Below, piece by piece: positions 1-7,018 of a stretch of DNA of 64,000 bases; the first letter of the stretch is position 1, and the number at the start of each line of letters is the position of its first letter. The stretch comes from Neoaquamicrobium microcysteis (GTDB lineage: Bacteria > Pseudomonadota > Alphaproteobacteria > Rhizobiales > Rhizobiaceae). Below the pieces are notes generated by a model, which worked only from the letters and a program-made list of their open reading frames with translations, made no database searches and was not told the DNA's origin. A program made the position numbers and the translations under genes. The stretch is from assembly GCF_008180155.1 (NCBI RefSeq), contig NZ_VSZS01000058.1:1-64000 (forward strand), written 5' to 3'.

Positions 1-43
1 GCTTCGCGACGATCTCTTCGGGCTTGTGCTTCTTCTGGGGCAT
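1..43 (-). CDS. IS3-family transposase OrfA, N-terminal fragment at window edge
   Basis: The first 14 codons read MPQKKHKPEEIVAK, a typical beginning of the OrfA helix-turn-helix subunit of IS3-family transposases. In that family OrfA binds the terminal repeats and is fused to the DDE integrase OrfB by programmed frameshifting. The gene continues past base 1, so nothing beyond the start is visible. It lies 66 bases inside the presumed inverted repeat, the normal arrangement. It reads in the same direction as the reverse transcriptase gene it interrupts. Confidence 0.75.
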   Translation of the reverse strand, partial: MPQKKHKPEEIVAK

Positions 44-109
44 TCCAACGTCCTCTCTATCGGCCAAATAGCCTACTTCAGGGAGGACCACTTTTCAGGA
101 GGCAGGCCA
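1..109 (-). mobile_element. IS3-family insertion sequence, left end only
   Basis: On the minus strand a reverse transcriptase reading frame stops matching its family at about position 110 and runs into TGGCCTGCCTCCTGAAAAGT, a TG-starting end like those of IS3-family elements. A transposase start follows at 43. The rest of the element lies outside the window, so the target-site duplication and right end cannot be seen. The exact boundary (109) is inferred from the TG dinucleotide. Confidence 0.7.
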
Positions 110-344
110 CTTTCCCGGCGCCCTTGAGTACGAGCTTCTGTCTATAGGTCGTGAAGCGATAGGTTCCACTTCGAACTTTGGTGAGTGCTAGAGAAAGCTC
201 TGTGTCAATCATGCCTTCAAAGGCGTCTGGCGAAACTCCATCCTTGCCGGTTGTTGCGGTATGAGCGATCCGCTCTTTGAAAATTTCCCTGAGATTATCA
301 TGGGCAAACTGGCGGTCGAAATGCTGGCGTGCAGTCATGCACAC
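78..344 (-). pseudogene. Reverse transcriptase, N-terminal remnant cut by an IS
   Basis: About 78 native residues remain, with the signature of the N-terminal RT region of retron, group II intron and abortive-infection RTs: a GKDGVSPDAF stretch, then a TYRFTTYRQKLVLKGAGK stretch that normally leads into PR-x-I. The IS begins right there, and the frame ends within it, 11 residues on. All catalytic palm motifs, including YxDD, are lost, so the gene is dead unless the IS excises. The start overlaps the end of the SLATT-like gene by 10 bases, implying a coupled two-gene operon. Which RT class it was cannot be decided from this piece; an antiphage DRT-type RT is the likeliest inference from the partner. 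Confidence 0.7.
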
Positions 345-925
345 TTAGCCGCGAAGGGGCCTGCTGCGAAAGCGAGAGGGATCAGAATGAGCATTCCAAC
401 CAGAGTCCAGAAGACGACACGCCTCCAGACATAGGCGAACTTCATGTACCAAGTACAATGTAGCGGCTTACCGTTGCTTGTGACCTCCTTCCCTTCGAGA
501 ATGATGTGGGTGAACAGGAAGTCATGGTAATCACCGTTCGAATGGTTGGGGCATACCACCAAGATATCAGCGTAGAGTTTCTGCTTGGACCTTACGTCCC
601 CTTCATCGTCGTAAAGGCGCTGCAGGGACAGATAGCAATCGCGATATAGCGAGGCGGTCCTTTCAAACCGGAATCCACCGACAACGAGAGAGGCAACCAA
701 CACAGCCACTGAGGCTGCGACCGCGATCCCGTCGAAGTGTGTGTAAAATGATTTGAAATATTCTGAAAAGACTGATAGTATTACTGTGAAGACAGAGTAA
801 TATGCAAGAAGAAATAGAGACCATACATTGTACCGAAGAAGGCGCCTCTCACCAATCATCCTAACGCGCGATGTAATCCATATTTTATCTTGGATATAGT
901 CTGTTGGGGAAGCCGGTTCCGACAT
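335..925 (-). CDS. SLATT-like membrane protein partnered with a reverse transcriptase
   Basis: This 196-residue protein has two hydrophobic helices in the first half (LLAYYSVFTVILSVF and AVAASVAVLVASLVV), a polar helical middle and a third helix near the C-terminus (VFWTLVGMLILIPLAFAAG). That layout fits SLATT proteins, predicted pore-forming effectors of bacterial conflict systems, one family of which is linked to reverse transcriptases. The start at 925 has GGAG six bases upstream; a start at 1000 is possible in frame but has no such site. The RT gene begins inside its last codons, so the pair was co-translated. If the RT sensed or controlled the effector, its loss should leave this gene inactive, silent or under other control. 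Family assignment is by eye. Confidence 0.6.
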   Translation of the reverse strand: MSEPASPTDYIQDKIWITSRVRMIGERRLLRYNVWSLFLLAYYSVFTVILSVFSEYFKSFYTHFDGIAVAASVAVLVASLVVGGFRFERTASLYRDCYLSLQRLYDDEGDVRSKQKLYADILVVCPNHSNGDYHDFLFTHIILEGKEVTSNGKPLHCTWYMKFAYVWRRVVFWTLVGMLILIPLAFAAGPFAAKCA

Positions 926-1328
926 CAAAGCTCCATATGGGTACGGACGCAATTTCTCATGGATAACTAAGCACTCGTTCCCGAATGCAGCAGAAGCCAA
1001 GGCCGAAGCCCTATTTAGTAACAGTGACCCTTCCGAGCCAACGAGCTTTCACTCGTTCCGTCCGTACCCACGCGAAATAGAATGCAAATGGTGAAGGAAC
1101 GCAAGTTTATCTTGCGGCGAGTAACATACGTTGAAACCTCGTGCCTTCCAATCTTGCCGCGACCGACCAGTTTTTTGGCCACCCTTTGTTTGGCTGCTTT
1201 GGGATTGCTCCCAGATCAAACTAAATGACTGCGACGGGGTCGTCTCCAGATCTCCGCTACCCCCACCACCGCACCAAACAAAAGGCCGGCGCTGGGCCGG
1301 CCTGTTTTGATGGGTGGGATCGTTCGGG
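926..1328. other. Non-coding region upstream of the SLATT/RT operon
   Basis: There is no convincing gene in these 403 bases, which have lower GC than the flanking core. An 11-bp perfect inverted repeat (GGGTACGGACG at 939-949, CGTCCGTACCC at 1059-1069) brackets about 110 bases directly upstream of the SLATT-like gene. That could be a promoter/operator or a structured RNA. The PilZ gene terminator occupies the far end. No tRNA or obvious att site marks the boundary between accessory and core DNA. Confidence 0.5.
1275..1303 (-). terminator. Rho-independent terminator of the PilZ gene
   Basis: On the minus strand, 25 bases past the PilZ stop codon, AGGCCGG and CCGGCCT (1283-1289 with 1297-1303) form a 7-bp GC stem followed by TTTGTTTG. 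Confidence 0.8.
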
Positions 1329-1949
1329 TCAGCTTTCGCGGCGGCCGCCGAACTCGGCGGCCAGCGTTTCCTCGCGCTGGATGACGCCGAACTCGATGGC
1401 GATGCCGTCTTCGAAGTGGCGTACGACGCGGCCGCGCATGGTGCCGAGCGTGACGGCGACGCCGAGGGCCGGCTTGACGTCGATCTCGATGGCCGCGCCG
1501 GAGAGCGACAGGTCGATCAGGCGGCACTGGTACTGGCGTCCGTCTGCCAGCTGGAGGATGCTCATCGGGTTGCGCGGCTGCACGCGCTCGTGGCGGCGGT
1601 CTTCCGGCAGGTCCAGCTCGTGCTTGTTGGCAAGCCATGTGAGCTGAGCCGCAAGCTTGTCGCGCTTGCGGTCGGACGCGAGGATCGTCATCGCGAAGCC
1701 GTTGTCGAGGCGGCGGGTGACCACGCCCTCGATGCGGCCGATATGGTCGAGATAGGCGATGACCTTCTCGCCGAGCTGGCCCGGATGGTCGGAGCGGAAG
1801 GAAACATCGCCGGGAGACATGTCGACGACCTGGCAGGGATATTCCGAGCGGTCTTCAAGCATATAGCGACCGTAGACCTTCACGCGCACGCGCTGAAAGT
1901 TACGTCTCTCCGTCCTTGACGGCGCCAATTTGCTCGCCGCAGAAATCAT
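1329..1949 (-). CDS. Protein with two tandem PilZ domains
   Basis: This 206-residue cytoplasmic protein has two PilZ-like modules. The first begins with RRNFQRVRVK (residues about 15-24) and continues to DMSPGDVSF; the second begins with RRHERVQPR and continues to DLSLSGAAIE. Both show the arginine-rich loop and the D/N-x-S-x-x-G strand that bind cyclic di-GMP in PilZ proteins, though the first has D instead of G in the second motif position. It is probably a c-di-GMP receptor acting on motility, surface or envelope functions. The partner is unknown. It is monocistronic, with its own terminator. Arginine-motif spacing suggests both sites could bind ligand. Confidence 0.8.
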   Translation of the reverse strand: MISAASKLAPSRTERRNFQRVRVKVYGRYMLEDRSEYPCQVVDMSPGDVSFRSDHPGQLGEKVIAYLDHIGRIEGVVTRRLDNGFAMTILASDRKRDKLAAQLTWLANKHELDLPEDRRHERVQPRNPMSILQLADGRQYQCRLIDLSLSGAAIEIDVKPALGVAVTLGTMRGRVVRHFEDGIAIEFGVIQREETLAAEFGGRRES

Positions 1950-2062
1950 TCTCGCACCCGCCCCGCTCCACTTCCGTGCTTCGCAAACCGCGAAGTGTTT
2001 AGCGCAACGATAATCGCAAACCGGTTAATATCCGGTAAGTTGGGCCGGGTGCGGCAGGCCGT

Positions 2063-2701
2063 TCAACTGTCCTTGCCGCCCTCGAATACCACCAGATGGC
2101 GGATGCGGCGGCCCTGGTCGGAAGAGGCCGAACCGGCGATCATCTGCGAGGCGCCGGGGGCAAGGGAAGGGACCTCCATCGCGGCGCGGCCGCCGAGGAA
2201 AACGGGTTCGCGGTCGGGGTCGACGACGCGCAGCGTATCCACCTTGCCTTCGACGATGGGATCGGCGCCCAGCCAGTAGGGCTTGGCGACGGGCGTGATC
2301 GCGCCCAGCGAGCGGGGGCTGCCCAGCCCGCCTTCGAGCGGCAGCAACACCAGCTCGAACGGGTTGGTCTTGCCATCCTTGCTGATGCCTTCATAGGTGA
2401 CGACGACGACGGACTTGTCGTGGAAGGCGCTGTGGGCGAGGCGCGAGATCATGCGCTGGTCGCGGCGCGACCAGATGAGCGGGAAGGAGTATCCCTTGAG
2501 CTCGCGTCCATATGTGGCACACAGGCGCGTGCCGGCGAGGCGGAAGATCGCTTCCCCGCGCGTGTCCTTTTCGAGGATGAACGTGTCGGCCAGCAGGGAC
2601 TTGATGTCCGCCGGCTCGATTTCGGTGCGCCGTGGCGCCGGGCGTCCGTTGCGCAGCCGATTCCAATACTGGAACAACGCTATCGATCCGTCCTGTTTCA
2701 T
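2063..2701 (-). CDS. PAS-domain protein of the alphaproteobacterial PAS_5 type
   Basis: This 212-residue protein starts with a conserved block common in Hyphomicrobiales (LFQYWNRLRNGRPAPRRTEI) and continues into a PAS-like fold (ADTFILEKD...FRLAGTRLCATYGRELKG). There is no kinase, cyclase or DNA-binding output domain, so it is a stand-alone PAS protein of unknown signal. Proteins of this family are widespread in rhizobia and often sit near PilZ genes, as here. The PilZ gene lies 113 bases downstream on the same strand, with a gap long enough for its own promoter. No cofactor-binding residue can be assigned from the sequence. Confidence 0.75.
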   Translation of the reverse strand: MKQDGSIALFQYWNRLRNGRPAPRRTEIEPADIKSLLADTFILEKDTRGEAIFRLAGTRLCATYGRELKGYSFPLIWSRRDQRMISRLAHSAFHDKSVVVVTYEGISKDGKTNPFELVLLPLEGGLGSPRSLGAITPVAKPYWLGADPIVEGKVDTLRVVDPDREPVFLGGRAAMEVPSLAPGASQMIAGSASSDQGRRIRHLVVFEGGKDS

Positions 2702-2843
2702 ATGCCGTGCCGCCCCATTTGTCCCTTTGCGGTTGTCTCATCGGTGAACAGAATCGAAGCCCTCCGATGCGCTACATGCCCAGCCACGCAGATGCCGTGC
2801 CAGTCCCGTTAACCGTTGTTCACGGCGTTCGGGCCCGTTAGGG

Positions 2844-2859
2844 TTAACAAAGGGTTTAC
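2844..2859 (+). promoter_or_regulatory. Candidate CtrA binding site
   Basis: TTAA, seven bases, then TTTAC (2844-2847, 2855-2859) matches the CtrA consensus TTAA-N7-TTAA(C) with one mismatch. CtrA is the cell-cycle response regulator of alphaproteobacteria. The site lies between two divergent genes, about 200 bases before the rhomboid gene. Single sites like this arise by chance, so support is weak. Confidence 0.35.
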
Positions 2860-2970
2860 GTTGCCGGGCGGCCGGCCCTGTGGCATCTCTGGGCCACTCC
2901 AAGGGGACAACGCTTCGGCGGGAACTCCAGTCAGAAGAAATTCCTGGGGGAGAGCAGGGGGCTCGACCAG

Positions 2971-3004
2971 CCGTTCGGGGGAAACCCCGGACGGCTTTTC
3001 ATTT
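2971..3004 (+). terminator. Terminator-like hairpin ahead of the rhomboid gene
   Basis: CCGTTCGGGG (2971-2980), loop GAAA, CCCCGGACGG (2985-2994) form a 10-bp stem with one G-T pair, followed by CTTTTCATTT. It sits 57 bases before the rhomboid start codon, so it ends a small transcript or attenuates the leader. Confidence 0.65.
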
Positions 3005-3061
3005 GCGCGGATGGCCGAACCGGATTCCACTTTCCGATTCTATGCTCTAGATGTGAGGCAG

Positions 3062-3832
3062 ATGTCTCACGATCCCGCACAGCCCGACAGTTCAGCCGAA
3101 TACGAAACACCTGCCAGCCAGCCGCCCCGGCCGCCGGCGCGCGAGCCCGTTTTCAACCTGCCGAGGGTGGTGATCGCGCTGCTGGCGATCTGCGTCGGGC
3201 TGCACCTGATTAGGATGTATCTCCTCAGCGACCGGCAGGATTTCGAGCTGATCGTGCGTTTCGCCTTCATCCCGCTGCGCTATTCGGGCGGCTACGACAT
3301 CGACATATGGGCGTTCACCGGGCCGTGGACCTATGCCTTCCTGCATGGCGGGATGGCGCATCTGGTGGTCAACATGGTGTGGCTCGCCGCATTCGGCTCG
3401 CCGCTGGCGAACCGAATCGGGACAGGCCGGTTCCTGGCGTTCTGGGTCGTTACATCTCTGGCGGCGGTCGCTCTGCACTATGTGCTGCATCCGGCCGACG
3501 CCGCACCGCTGGTCGGTGCGTCCGGAGCGATATCCGGGATGATGGGGGCTGCAGCCCGCTTCGGCTTCAAGATCGACCGCGCCGAGGGCAAGGCGGCGTT
3601 TGCCGGGCCGGTCCTTTCCATTCCCGCCGTGTTCCGCTCGCGTGCGGCCGTGACCTTCGTGGGCGTGTGGATGGTGATCAACCTGCTGATGGGACTGGGC
3701 ATCGGCACGCCGGGCATGGAAAGCCGCATCGCATGGGAAGCGCATATCGGCGGGTTCCTCGCCGGCTTTCTGCTGGTGCGGGTCTTCGACCGTCGCCAGC
3801 CGGTGCTGCGGGGGCCGGGCCCCGGCACTTGA
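3062..3832 (+). CDS. Rhomboid-family intramembrane serine protease
   Basis: This 256-residue inner-membrane protein has six predicted helices after a proline-rich cytoplasmic N-terminus. The rhomboid signatures are present: HGGMAHLVVNMVWL (the H-x3-H-x3-N helix), GASGAISGMMG with the catalytic serine in GASG, and WEAHIGGFLAGF with the catalytic histidine. The family cleaves transmembrane helices of membrane proteins; the substrate here is unknown. The start at 3062 is preceded by GAGG at the right distance; a longer frame reaching back to 2816 would include the hairpin region and lacks such a site. The CBS-domain gene follows 71 bases later and may be co-transcribed. Confidence 0.88.
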   Translation: MSHDPAQPDSSAEYETPASQPPRPPAREPVFNLPRVVIALLAICVGLHLIRMYLLSDRQDFELIVRFAFIPLRYSGGYDIDIWAFTGPWTYAFLHGGMAHLVVNMVWLAAFGSPLANRIGTGRFLAFWVVTSLAAVALHYVLHPADAAPLVGASGAISGMMGAAARFGFKIDRAEGKAAFAGPVLSIPAVFRSRAAVTFVGVWMVINLLMGLGIGTPGMESRIAWEAHIGGFLAGFLLVRVFDRRQPVLRGPGPGT

Positions 3833-3903
3833 AAAGCTTTCGGGCTCGGCGCACCATGCATCGTCAGGCGTATGACGGACCAAAAAGCCGAGAGGAGCGT
3901 GCG

Positions 3904-4335
3904 ATGACGATCAGGTCGATACTGGACGAGAAGGGGCGCGACGTCGTCACGATAAAGCCGACGGCGACGCTGGGGGAGGCGGCGCGGATGCTCGGCGAAA
4001 AACGCATCGGCGCAGTGGTGGTGACGGCCGGCGACCGCAAGATACTCGGCATCCTGTCCGAACGCGACATCGTGCGGGTGATTGGCGAAAAAGGTGCCGA
4101 CGGGCTTTCGCAGCCGGTGGGCGACGCGATGACGGCGAAGGTGAGCACCTGCCGCGAGACGCACACGATCAACGACGTGATGGAAGTGATGACGCGCGGG
4201 CGGTTCCGCCACCTGCCGGTTGAGCGCGACGGCCATCTCGACGGCATCATCTCCATAGGCGACGTGGTGAAGCGGCGCATCGAGGAGGTCGAGCGCGAGG
4301 CCGAGCAAATCCGCGAATACATCGCCACCGCCTGA
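3904..4335 (+). CDS. Two-CBS-domain protein
   Basis: This 143-residue protein is essentially two CBS repeats: residues about 8-65 (DVVTIKPTATLGEAARML...GILSERDIVR) and 75-130 (MTAKVSTCRETHTINDVMEVM...GIISIGDVVK), ending in a charged helix. CBS pairs bind adenosyl ligands such as AMP, ATP or SAM. Stand-alone proteins of this type are common in rhizobia and of unknown target. AGGAG sits seven bases before the ATG. It follows the rhomboid gene on the same strand, and no strong terminator lies between the two genes. Confidence 0.85.
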   Translation: MTIRSILDEKGRDVVTIKPTATLGEAARMLGEKRIGAVVVTAGDRKILGILSERDIVRVIGEKGADGLSQPVGDAMTAKVSTCRETHTINDVMEVMTRGRFRHLPVERDGHLDGIISIGDVVKRRIEEVEREAEQIREYIATA

Positions 4336-4377
4336 GCGGTGGCCCGCCGACCCGTGGGGCCGGCAGGATGCTCAGTT

Positions 4378-4635
4378 TCAGCGGTTGTCGGGTCGCGAGC
4401 GCACGAGTTCGAGCCCGCGCCGCGTGATGCGGTAGGGGCCGCCGCCTCTGGACGCGACGGCTTTGCGCCGCTTGAGCTTCCTGAAGAGCGAAAGATCGAA
4501 CGCGGCGAACCGCCAGTTGTCGCGGGTGTGGCAGTGGGCCGAGGCGATGCGGCCGTGCTCGTCCTTTTCGAGCTCGATCCAGCCGCCCTGCGCCAGCAGG
4601 TGGAGAATGCGCTGTTCAGCGCGTGTGATGTTCAT
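4378..4635 (-). CDS. YjhX family protein (UPF0386)
   Basis: This 85-residue basic protein reads MNITRAEQRILHLLAQGG...HCHTRDNWRFAAFDLSLFRKL...GGGPYRITRRGLELVRSR, the compact winged-helix-like family called YjhX in E. coli, where it has been listed as a toxin with its own antitoxin. No antitoxin gene is visible beside it, so a toxin role here is doubtful. The start at 4635 matches the family and has AGGA eight bases upstream. A frame extension to 4719 would translate the structured leader and is not favoured. Confidence 0.8.
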   Translation of the reverse strand: MNITRAEQRILHLLAQGGWIELEKDEHGRIASAHCHTRDNWRFAAFDLSLFRKLKRRKAVASRGGGPYRITRRGLELVRSRPDNR

Positions 4636-4746
4636 TGGGAAAAGTCCTGAAAACCCGGCCCGAAGGCCGAACGCAGATACCGCCCGCGCGAAGGCGGGGC
4701 GGTGGCTCTCGGTTTTCATGCCCTGACGGTCTAAAGCGACGTCAGG
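4636..4746 (-). promoter_or_regulatory. Structured leader of the YjhX-like gene
   Basis: On the minus strand, three hairpins stand before the start: CCTGACG/CGTCAGG (4722-4746), ACCGCCC/GGGCGGT around 4680-4704, and GGCC-TTC-GGGCC followed by GGGTTTTC just ahead of the ribosome site. The last resembles an intrinsic terminator and could act as an attenuator. An upstream ATG at 4719 opens a frame through both GC-rich hairpins, so a leader peptide coupling is possible. Confidence 0.4.
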
Positions 4747-4943
4747 GCTTCAGCGGGACTCAAAGCTGGACATAGGACACCTTGGCGTGTGGGGGCGATA
4801 TAGTCGCCCGCAGCCGGGCAGTCCACCCCGCAGATGGCCGCAAAGTCCGCGAATCGCTTGCATGAAAGGCTGCTTTGATCTAGCGAAAGCGCCAGCGAAC
4901 AAGGCGCGCAAGCGCCGCCCGAACCAGAACGAACCGGACCTTC
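4747..4943. other. Promoter region of gatB
   Basis: This is the remainder of a 308-base gap between the divergent YjhX-like and gatB genes. No further gene is seen. TTGCAT (4858-4863) and GATCTA 14 bases downstream form a weak promoter candidate for gatB; nothing else is recognisable. Confidence 0.35.
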
Positions 4944-6443
4944 ATGACGATCATCGACACGCGCACGCCCGATCCCAAGCGCCTCATTGCGGGTGCGACC
5001 GGAGACTGGGAAATCATCATCGGGCTCGAGGTTCACGCGCAGGTGACTTCGGAAGCCAAGCTGTTTTCGGGCGCGTCCACCTCGTTCGGCGCGGCACCCA
5101 ACGACAATGTCAGCCTCGTGGATGCCGCCATGCCGGGCATGCTGCCGGTCATCAACGAGGAATGCGTGCGCCAGGCGATCCGCACGGGCGTGGGGCTGAA
5201 GGCGCAGATCAACCTGAAGTCGGTGTTCGACCGCAAGAACTATTTCTATCCGGACCTGCCGCAGGGCTACCAGATTTCGCAGTACAAGCAGCCTATCGTG
5301 GGCGAGGGCACGGTGACCGTTTCGGTCGGGCCGGACAAGCAGGGCAACTTCGAGGACATCGAAGTGGGCGTCGAGCGGCTGCATCTGGAGCAGGACGCAG
5401 GCAAGTCGATGCACGACCAGCACCCGACCATGTCCTACGTCGACCTCAACCGCTCCGGCGTCGCGCTGATGGAGATCGTGTCGAAGCCGGACATGCGGTC
5501 TTCCGACGAGGCCAAGGCATACCTGACCAAGCTGCGCACCATCGTGCGCTATCTGGGGACGTGCGACGGCAACATGGACGAAGGCTCGATGCGTGCCGAC
5601 GTGAACGTGTCAGTGCGCCGGCCGGGCGAGCCGTTCGGGACGCGCTGCGAGATCAAGAACGTCAACTCGATCCGTTTCGTCGGCCAGGCGATCGAATACG
5701 AGGCGCGCCGCCAGATCGGCATTCTGGAGGATGGCGGCAAGATCGACCAGGAGACGCGGCTTTTCGATCCCAACAAGGGCGAGACGCGGTCGATGCGCTC
5801 CAAGGAAGAAGCGCACGACTACCGCTATTTCCCCGATCCGGACCTGCTGCCGCTCGAGTTCGACCAAGCCTATGTGGACGCGCTGGCGGCCGACCTGCCG
5901 GAACTGCCCGACGACAAGAAGGCGCGGCTGATCGAAAGCCTGGGCCTGTCGGTCTACGACGCCTCCATCCTCGTCTCGGAAAAGGCGATTGCCGACTATT
6001 ACGAGAAGGTGGCGGCCGGGCGCGACGGCAAGGCTGCTGCGAACTGGGTGATCAACGACCTGCTTGGCGCGCTGAACAAGGCCGGGGGCGACATTGAGAC
6101 TGCCCCCGTGTCGCCCGACCAGCTCGGCGCGATCATCGACCTCATCAAGGAAGGCACGATTTCCGGCAAGATCGCCAAGGATCTGTTCGAGATCGTCTGG
6201 AACGAGGGCGGCGACCCGCGCGCGCTCGTGGAGAGCCGCGGGATGAAGCAGGTGACCGACACCGGCGCCATCGAAAAGGCCGTGGACGAGGTGATCGCAG
6301 CCAACCCCGACAAGGTCGAGCAGGCGAAGGCCAAGCCGACCATGGCCGGCTGGTTCGTCGGGCAGGTGATGAAGGCCACCGGCGGCAAGGCCAACCCGCA
6401 GGCCGTGAACGACCTCGTCAAGGCGCGGCTGGGGATCGAGTAG
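4944..6443 (+). CDS. gatB: Aspartyl/glutamyl-tRNA amidotransferase subunit B
   Basis: This 499-residue protein is the GatB subunit of GatCAB, which converts Glu-tRNA(Gln) (and Asp-tRNA(Asn)) to the amidated forms in the cytoplasm using ammonia from GatA. Visible hallmarks are [12 protein letters not shown] near the N-terminus, the cradle-domain zinc/kinase region, [14 protein letters not shown] and the C-terminal YqeY-like tail ([22 protein letters not shown]). Length is normal for the family. Alphaproteobacteria lack a separate GlnRS, so this is essential; the gltX at 52476 is likely to work in the same pathway. An acetyltransferase gene follows after one base. Confidence 0.97.
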   Translation: MTIIDTRTPDPKRLIAGATGDWEIIIGLEVHAQVTSEAKLFSGASTSFGAAPNDNVSLVDAAMPGMLPVINEECVRQAIRTGVGLKAQINLKSVFDRKNYFYPDLPQGYQISQYKQPIVGEGTVTVSVGPDKQGNFEDIEVGVERLHLEQDAGKSMHDQHPTMSYVDLNRSGVALMEIVSKPDMRSSDEAKAYLTKLRTIVRYLGTCDGNMDEGSMRADVNVSVRRPGEPFGTRCEIKNVNSIRFVGQAIEYEARRQIGILEDGGKIDQETRLFDPNKGETRSMRSKEEAHDYRYFPDPDLLPLEFDQAYVDALAADLPELPDDKKARLIESLGLSVYDASILVSEKAIADYYEKVAAGRDGKAAANWVINDLLGALNKAGGDIETAPVSPDQLGAIIDLIKEGTISGKIAKDLFEIVWNEGGDPRALVESRGMKQVTDTGAIEKAVDEVIAANPDKVEQAKAKPTMAGWFVGQVMKATGGKANPQAVNDLVKARLGIE

Positions 6444-6444
6444 G

Positions 6445-6945
6445 ATGTTCGTGCGCACGGCCTCCCCGCGCGACCTGGAGGCAGTGCGCGCCCTGTTGGT
6501 CGCGACGTGGCACGACACCTACGACGCCATCTACGGCGTCGAGCGCGTGAACGAGATCACCGAGGACTGGCATTCCATCGCGTCGCTGGAGGCGCGGCTG
6601 GAGCGACCGAACTCGGAATTTCTGGTCGCCGATGACGGGACGCGGATCGGCGGCGTAGCTTTCGCGTCGGCTGCCGACGACGGCAAGACGGTGATGCTGC
6701 ACCAGCTCTATGTCCAGCCGGACTGTCAGGGCAGGGGCATCGGCGGTCTGCTGCTGGACGAGATCGAGAGCTGCTTTCCCGACGCGGACAAGGTTCGGCT
6801 CGAGGTGGAGGAGCAGAACGCAAAGGCCGTGGCCTTCTATCTCGCGCAGGGCTTCTCCAAGGTCGGCATGACGGGAAATTGCGGCGGCGGCCATTCGGGC
6901 ATCCCCGCAGCCATCTTCGAACGCCCGATCATCTGGGCCGACTGA
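6445..6945 (+). CDS. GNAT family N-acetyltransferase
   Basis: This 166-residue protein has the GNAT fold: the N-terminal MFVRTASPRDLEAVRALLVATW helix region, the central strand LHQLYVQPDCQGRGIGGLLLDEI (the Q/R-x-x-G-x-G/A acetyl-CoA loop is QGRGIG), and LEVEEQNAKAVAFYLAQGF. It transfers an acetyl group from acetyl-CoA to an unknown amine. It starts one base after the gatB stop, so it is very likely co-transcribed. Nothing ties it functionally to tRNA amidation. Confidence 0.88.
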   Translation: MFVRTASPRDLEAVRALLVATWHDTYDAIYGVERVNEITEDWHSIASLEARLERPNSEFLVADDGTRIGGVAFASAADDGKTVMLHQLYVQPDCQGRGIGGLLLDEIESCFPDADKVRLEVEEQNAKAVAFYLAQGFSKVGMTGNCGGGHSGIPAAIFERPIIWAD

Positions 6946-7018
6946 AAGCGGCCGCGCGGCGTTGTAACGGCGCGGGCGAGCGGCTATGCCGACGCCACGT
7001 TATCAATCCGGATTTGAC

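Larger units (their letters stand above)
2702..3061. other. Intergenic region with a CtrA-like box and possible small RNA
   Basis: There is no protein gene in these 360 bases between the divergent PAS and rhomboid genes. It holds TTAACC at 2811-2816, a CtrA-like site at 2844-2859, and then a GC-rich stretch ending in a strong hairpin with T-rich tail (2971-3004), 57 bases before the rhomboid start. The stretch from about 2865 to 3004 could be a leader ended by an attenuator or an independent small RNA; homologues are not known to me. Confidence 0.45.

Noticed and set aside
1314-1919. Long plus-strand frames opposite the PilZ gene and similar long frames opposite gatB, maeB and others
   Set aside because: High GC creates long shadow frames on the opposite strand; they are Arg/Ala-rich and without start signals.
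6946-7018. A cobalamin riboswitch upstream of cobT
   Set aside because: Only 73 bases between genes, too short for the B12 element, and no B12-box sequence.
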